Positions 12,919 to 15,081 of a DNA stretch of 15,081 nucleotides are shown here, piece by piece. Numbering within the stretch: the first letter of the stretch is position 1; each line of letters starts with the position of its first letter. The translations under genes were made by a program, and so were the position numbers. Origin of the DNA: CAZHAC01 sp964383855 (GTDB taxonomy: Bacteria; Chloroflexota; Dormibacteria; Dormibacterales; Dormibacteraceae); contig CAYLIP010000059.1 of the NCBI GenBank assembly GCA_964383855.1, forward strand, positions 1 to 15,081. The letters are read 5' to 3'. Under the pieces are notes generated by a model, which was given only the letters and a program-made list of their open reading frames with translations, was not told the origin of the DNA and made no database searches.

Positions 12919-14448
12919 CTACGGATCGATGCCCCGGCGCGGCGTGGGCGGCGGCCCGAGCCAGATCAGGCCGTCGTGGACCACCGGTCGCGCGCCCGTC
13001 CAGACGTAGATCCGGGAGCCGTCAGGAAAGCGCACGGTGCGCAGCCGTTCGGGGTCGGCGACCAGGGCCTCGACCGCCGACCGGTCGACGAAGACGTACG
13101 TGTCGGTGCCGGCCGGCACCGTGATCGGCTGCGCGTGGTCGAACCCTTCGGGGGTGTAGAGGTCACCAAAGATCTCCCCGGCACCGCCGCTCCGGTCGCG
13201 CCCGATCCCGACCCGGTGGTACTCCGGAAGATAGACCTGGGCGGTCCGGTAGGAGCCGGCCGCGTAAGCGTTGGCGACCACCACGGTGCGCGAGGGGTCG
13301 AACTGGCGCACGGTGACCGTCATCTCCTCCACCCAGGCATCGTGCCGGCGCAGCTGGCCGGCGAGCGAGGCGCCCGGCGGCAGCGCGAAGATGAGCACGC
13401 CGGCGGCCGCGCAAAGCGCCGCCAGGGCGGGCGCCGCCCGCTCGCGACCCAGGGCCCGCGCGGTCGCCATGAGGGCGGGCCCGGCGGCCACGAAGAGCGC
13501 CGGCGTGAAGATCTGGACATAGGCGACCTGGCCGATGTGAACGAAGAGGAAGGTGAGCAGAGCCGGGGCCGCCCAGGCCGCGCAGAAGGGCAGCCAGCCG
13601 GGCGGCGCCACCGGTTGCCGCACCAGGCGGGGCGCGACGGCGAGCCCGAAAAGCAGGACCACGGCAAAGCCACCCAGCTCCCAGACCGTTCCCCGAAGCA
13701 CCGCATCCGTGGTTGTCGCCAGACCGCTCAGGCCCGCCTCCCAGATGGCGGTGCTCGTCGTCACGTCGGAACCCAGGGCGGTGGAAGCGGCCAGGTAGCT
13801 GCGCGGACCCCCGCTGATGGCGACCAGGGGGGCCAGCCAGGCCAGCGTGCCGGCGCCGGCGAGGGCGGCGGCCAGCGCCAGGCGCCGGCGATCGCCAAGC
13901 CGAAGCAGCGCCAGGACGGCCAGCGGCGCCAGCAGCACGGCGGTGCTCGGCCGGATCGCGCCCGCGCCCGCCAGGGAGAGCGCCAGCGGCATCGCGGCCC
14001 GACGCTCCCCGTTCCACGCGGCCCAGGCAAACCAGGCCACCGCCAGGGCGAGCAGCGGCTCCAGGGCGTAGACGTTGGCGGCCTCGCCGTAGTACCAGAA
14101 GAGGGGGCTGACCAGCATCGCCAGTGCCGAGACCCAGGCCGCCGCCTGTCCGAAGAGGCGGCGGGCCAACGCGAAGGCGAGGCCGATGCCGGCTGCCTCG
14201 CCCGCGATGCTCAGCGCCTGGAGAGCCGTGTTGGGATCCGGGAAGAGCAGCAGCAGGGCCCGGCCGAGCGCGATGTAGCCGGGATATCCGGGCGGGTGAG
14301 GCTGGTGGTGCAGGACGTCGAAGTGCTGCATGCCGAGCGCGAACTGGTCGGCGTCCCAGTTGAGGAGATAGCGAGTGCGGAGCGGCAGCCGCGTTGCCGC
14401 CACCAGGCCGACCAGCGCGAGGACCTGGAAGCCGGGCGCCTCCAGCAC
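12919..14448 (-). CDS. GT-C type integral membrane glycosyltransferase
   Basis: About 509 residues from the GTG at 14448. The frame opens to 14586, but the terminator of the upstream gene (14461-14494) lies in that stretch, so a start after it is preferred; there is no clear Shine-Dalgarno. A first helix (~8-20) leads to a loop with the acid motif NWDADQFALG and HQPHPPGYPGYIALG, typical of GT39/PMT-like polyprenyl-phosphate sugar transferases. Nine to eleven hydrophobic helices follow to ~residue 375, then a soluble C-terminal domain (~380-509; TVVVANAYAAGSYRTAQVYL, VFVDRSAVEALV). Such enzymes move a lipid-linked sugar to protein or envelope glycan outside the membrane. Donor and acceptor are unknown. 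No partner envelope genes are visible in the window. Confidence 0.8.
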   Translation of the reverse strand: MLEAPGFQVLALVGLVAATRLPLRTRYLLNWDADQFALGMQHFDVLHHQPHPPGYPGYIALGRALLLLFPDPNTALQALSIAGEAAGIGLAFALARRLFGQAAAWVSALAMLVSPLFWYYGEAANVYALEPLLALAVAWFAWAAWNGERRAAMPLALSLAGAGAIRPSTAVLLAPLAVLALLRLGDRRRLALAAALAGAGTLAWLAPLVAISGGPRSYLAASTALGSDVTTSTAIWEAGLSGLATTTDAVLRGTVWELGGFAVVLLFGLAVAPRLVRQPVAPPGWLPFCAAWAAPALLTFLFVHIGQVAYVQIFTPALFVAAGPALMATARALGRERAAPALAALCAAAGVLIFALPPGASLAGQLRRHDAWVEEMTVTVRQFDPSRTVVVANAYAAGSYRTAQVYLPEYHRVGIGRDRSGGAGEIFGDLYTPEGFDHAQPITVPAGTDTYVFVDRSAVEALVADPERLRTVRFPDGSRIYVWTGARPVVHDGLIWLGPPPTPRRGIDP

Positions 14449-14460
14449 CCGGCCGGCGGC

Positions 14461-14494
14461 AAAAGAGAGGCGGCCGGGATGCTCCCGGCCGCCT
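14461..14494 (-). terminator. Rho-independent terminator of the small membrane protein gene
   Basis: A perfect 12-bp stem (14468-14479 with 14483-14494) and 3-base loop start 21 bases after the stop codon. On the minus strand the stem is followed by CTCTTTTG. This is one of only two hairpins in the window with a T-rich tail. Confidence 0.8.
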
Positions 14495-14515
14495 GCATGG
14501 ACTGCCACCGACCGT

Positions 14516-14773
14516 CTAGCTGTGAACCGTGACGTTGACGTTGGTGCCGTGCGAGTTGAACCAGTCGAAGAAGTTGAAGCCGGCATAGATCAGGAACAGG
14601 ATCACGAGCACGGCCAGGATCAGAAACGCCAGCGCCGCGGCGCCGCCGCCTCCGGGCTCCTCGACGACCTCGCCGCCGGCCGGACCGTAGTACCTGCGAT
14701 ACGTGTATCCCCCGCCTCCGATCAGAACGACCAGGAGGAGGACGATCAGGGCGATGAGCAGAAGGGTGCCCAA
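14516..14773 (-). CDS. Small protein with two transmembrane helices, unknown function
   Basis: 85 residues from TTG 14773, set by GGAGG (14784-14780) 6 bases upstream. I do not recognise the family. TM1 (~3-19, LLLIALIVLLLVVLIGGGG) is followed by an aromatic/basic patch (YTYRRYYGP), a Gly/Glu linker (~31-43), TM2 (~45-66, AALAFLILAVLVILFLIYAG) and a short polar tail (NVNVTVHS). It is too small for a transporter alone; it may be a membrane-stress or accessory protein. The gene forms a complete single-gene unit with its own consensus-like promoter, Shine-Dalgarno and U-tailed terminator, and an inverted repeat over the -35 box suggests regulation. This regular architecture makes it a convincing gene despite the lack of family. 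Confidence 0.82.
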   Translation of the reverse strand: MGTLLLIALIVLLLVVLIGGGGYTYRRYYGPAGGEVVEEPGGGGAAALAFLILAVLVILFLIYAGFNFFDWFNSHGTNVNVTVHS

Positions 14774-14819
14774 GTTCTACCTCCGATGTGTTTTTGACTG
14801 CAGTGTTGCAGGTGTTGTG

Positions 14820-14848
14820 ATCCTAGGTGATATTGGATTTCCTGTCAA
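14820..14848 (-). promoter_or_regulatory. Promoter of the small membrane protein gene
   Basis: On the minus strand a perfect TTGACA (14848-14843) is followed after exactly 17 bases by TAGGAT (14825-14820). Transcription would start near 14813, giving a leader of ~40 bases that contains the GGAGG. This is the best sigma-70 type promoter in the window. Confidence 0.7.
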
Positions 14849-14865
14849 TCTTGATATCACTATTG
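14846..14865. promoter_or_regulatory. Palindromic candidate operator over the -35 box
   Basis: A 20-base imperfect palindrome has the form CAAT-NN-TGATATCA-NN-ATTG, with 16 of 20 positions symmetric. It overlaps the -35 hexamer by three bases. A further TGATAT half-site lies at 14828-14833 in the promoter spacer. The placement fits a repressor site. The regulator is unknown. Confidence 0.45.
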
Positions 14866-14914
14866 CTGACACGAATTAGCCGATAGCGCCCATCCGCGAC
14901 ATTTTCACCAGATG

Positions 14915-14943
14915 TTGTGCATTTGGCATTGGGGTGCTACCAT
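14915..14943 (+). promoter_or_regulatory. Candidate plus-strand promoter with extended -10
   Basis: TTGTGC (14915-14920), a 17-base spacer, then TACCAT (14938-14943) with TGC directly before it as an extended -10. Predicted start is near 14950. No open reading frame follows; a U-tailed terminator begins 47 bases further on. Confidence 0.4.
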
Positions 14944-14949
14944 ATGGGC

Positions 14950-15030
14950 GGCCCGAAGGGCCCCCCAGCATCGAAACCCACGCCCCACCCCAGCCTGGGA
15001 AGTCCGTTACACGACGGGCTTCCCTTTTGT
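14950..15030 (+). ncRNA. Candidate small RNA of ~80 nt
   Basis: Between the candidate promoter and the terminator there is no credible coding sequence. The predicted transcript starts with a hairpin (GGCCC-GAA-GGGCC at 14950-14962), has a C-rich single-stranded middle (~14963-14996) and ends with the terminator stem. It could instead be a leader or attenuator of a gene to the right of the window. I do not recognise an RNA family. Confidence 0.3.
14997..15028 (+). terminator. U-tailed rho-independent terminator near the right edge
   Basis: An 11-bp stem with one G-U pair (14997-15007 with 15014-15024), a 6-base loop and TTTTGTTT downstream on the plus strand. It is oriented for plus-strand transcripts although no plus-strand gene lies upstream within 3 kb. 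The remaining bases to 15081 show nothing I can assign; a minus-strand gene ending near 15045-15052 is possible. Confidence 0.7.
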
Positions 15031-15081
15031 TTGCGACGGTTCAGGCCTCAGCCGTTCGGTCGTGGTAGCTCCAGCGCCCAC

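Noticed and set aside
11883..13124. Plus-strand open frame opposite the DNA ligase
   Set aside because: Antisense of an intact ligase with all catalytic motifs; no recognisable domain or start signal.
12646..14532. A 628-codon plus-strand open frame opposite the glycosyltransferase
   Set aside because: Its translation is Gly/Arg/Gln-rich shadow sequence typical of antisense frames in high-GC genes; the minus strand has a coherent GT-C membrane protein.
14449..14586. Longer N-terminus of the glycosyltransferase starting at 14586
   Set aside because: It would include the upstream gene's last codons and its U-tailed terminator hairpin; the extra residues are Ser/Thr/Arg-rich and unlike any membrane anchor.
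14811..14865. Classical Crp or Fnr binding site upstream of the small membrane gene
   Set aside because: TGTGA and TTGAT-like pieces occur, but not in the consensus TGTGA-N6-TCACA or TTGAT-N4-ATCAA arrangement; the palindrome is of a different form.

Overview
The window is dense, very GC-rich bacterial DNA, about two thirds G+C by eye, with short intergenic gaps, frequent GTG and TTG starts and several genes that have no Shine-Dalgarno sequence. The gene set is a B12-dependent ribonucleotide reductase, an FHA protein beside a PknB-like kinase, UdgX, a LigC-like ATP-dependent DNA ligase, a tandem VOC protein, a ferritin-VIT1 fusion and a queuosine salvage enzyme. It suggests a soil-type actinobacterium or a member of Chloroflexota or a related terrabacterial phylum. 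The sequence alone does not settle the phylum. I see no rRNA, tRNA, CRISPR array, insertion sequence, integrase or prophage gene.

Layout. At 3-863 is the 3' end of nrdJ, followed by two strong hairpins at 924-1055. At 1126-3327 an FHA protein (-) and a Ser/Thr kinase (+) are divergent; the kinase has a proline-rich linker and a C-terminal V4R-like domain. At 3388-4683 (-) is a CHASE3-HAMP-GAF membrane receptor with no output domain. At 4953-5723 (-) is a two-domain VOC protein. A 339-base divergent spacer leads to a sigma-70 factor (6063-7010) and a Crp/Fnr regulator (7056-7799), both on +. At 7810-9946 (-) are a queuosine 5'-phosphate glycosylase (Qng1) and, upstream of it, an MbfA-type ferritin/VIT1 transporter. 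At 10052-10432 (+) is an orphan protein with an acidic tail. It ends on the same CTAG as udgX (10429-11058, -), which is divergent from a hypothetical gene at 11082-11816 (+). At 11778-12812 (-) is the DNA ligase, at 12919-14448 (-) a GT-C membrane glycosyltransferase, and at 14516-14773 (-) a small two-helix membrane protein with a complete promoter-to-terminator unit. The right end is AT-richer and may encode a small + strand RNA.

How the parts may work together. The left third looks like a signalling cluster: cytosolic kinase with a possible ligand-binding domain, FHA phosphothreonine reader with two candidate acceptor threonines, and a membrane sensor lacking its own output. The middle holds transcription regulators (sigma, Crp) plus iron storage/transport and tRNA-modification salvage. 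The right third carries DNA repair (UdgX, ligase) and envelope functions. Convergent gene ends are very tight: hairpins, a shared CTAG and a 39-base overlap. Several starts have a TANNNT box 6-12 bases upstream, suggesting leaderless mRNAs.
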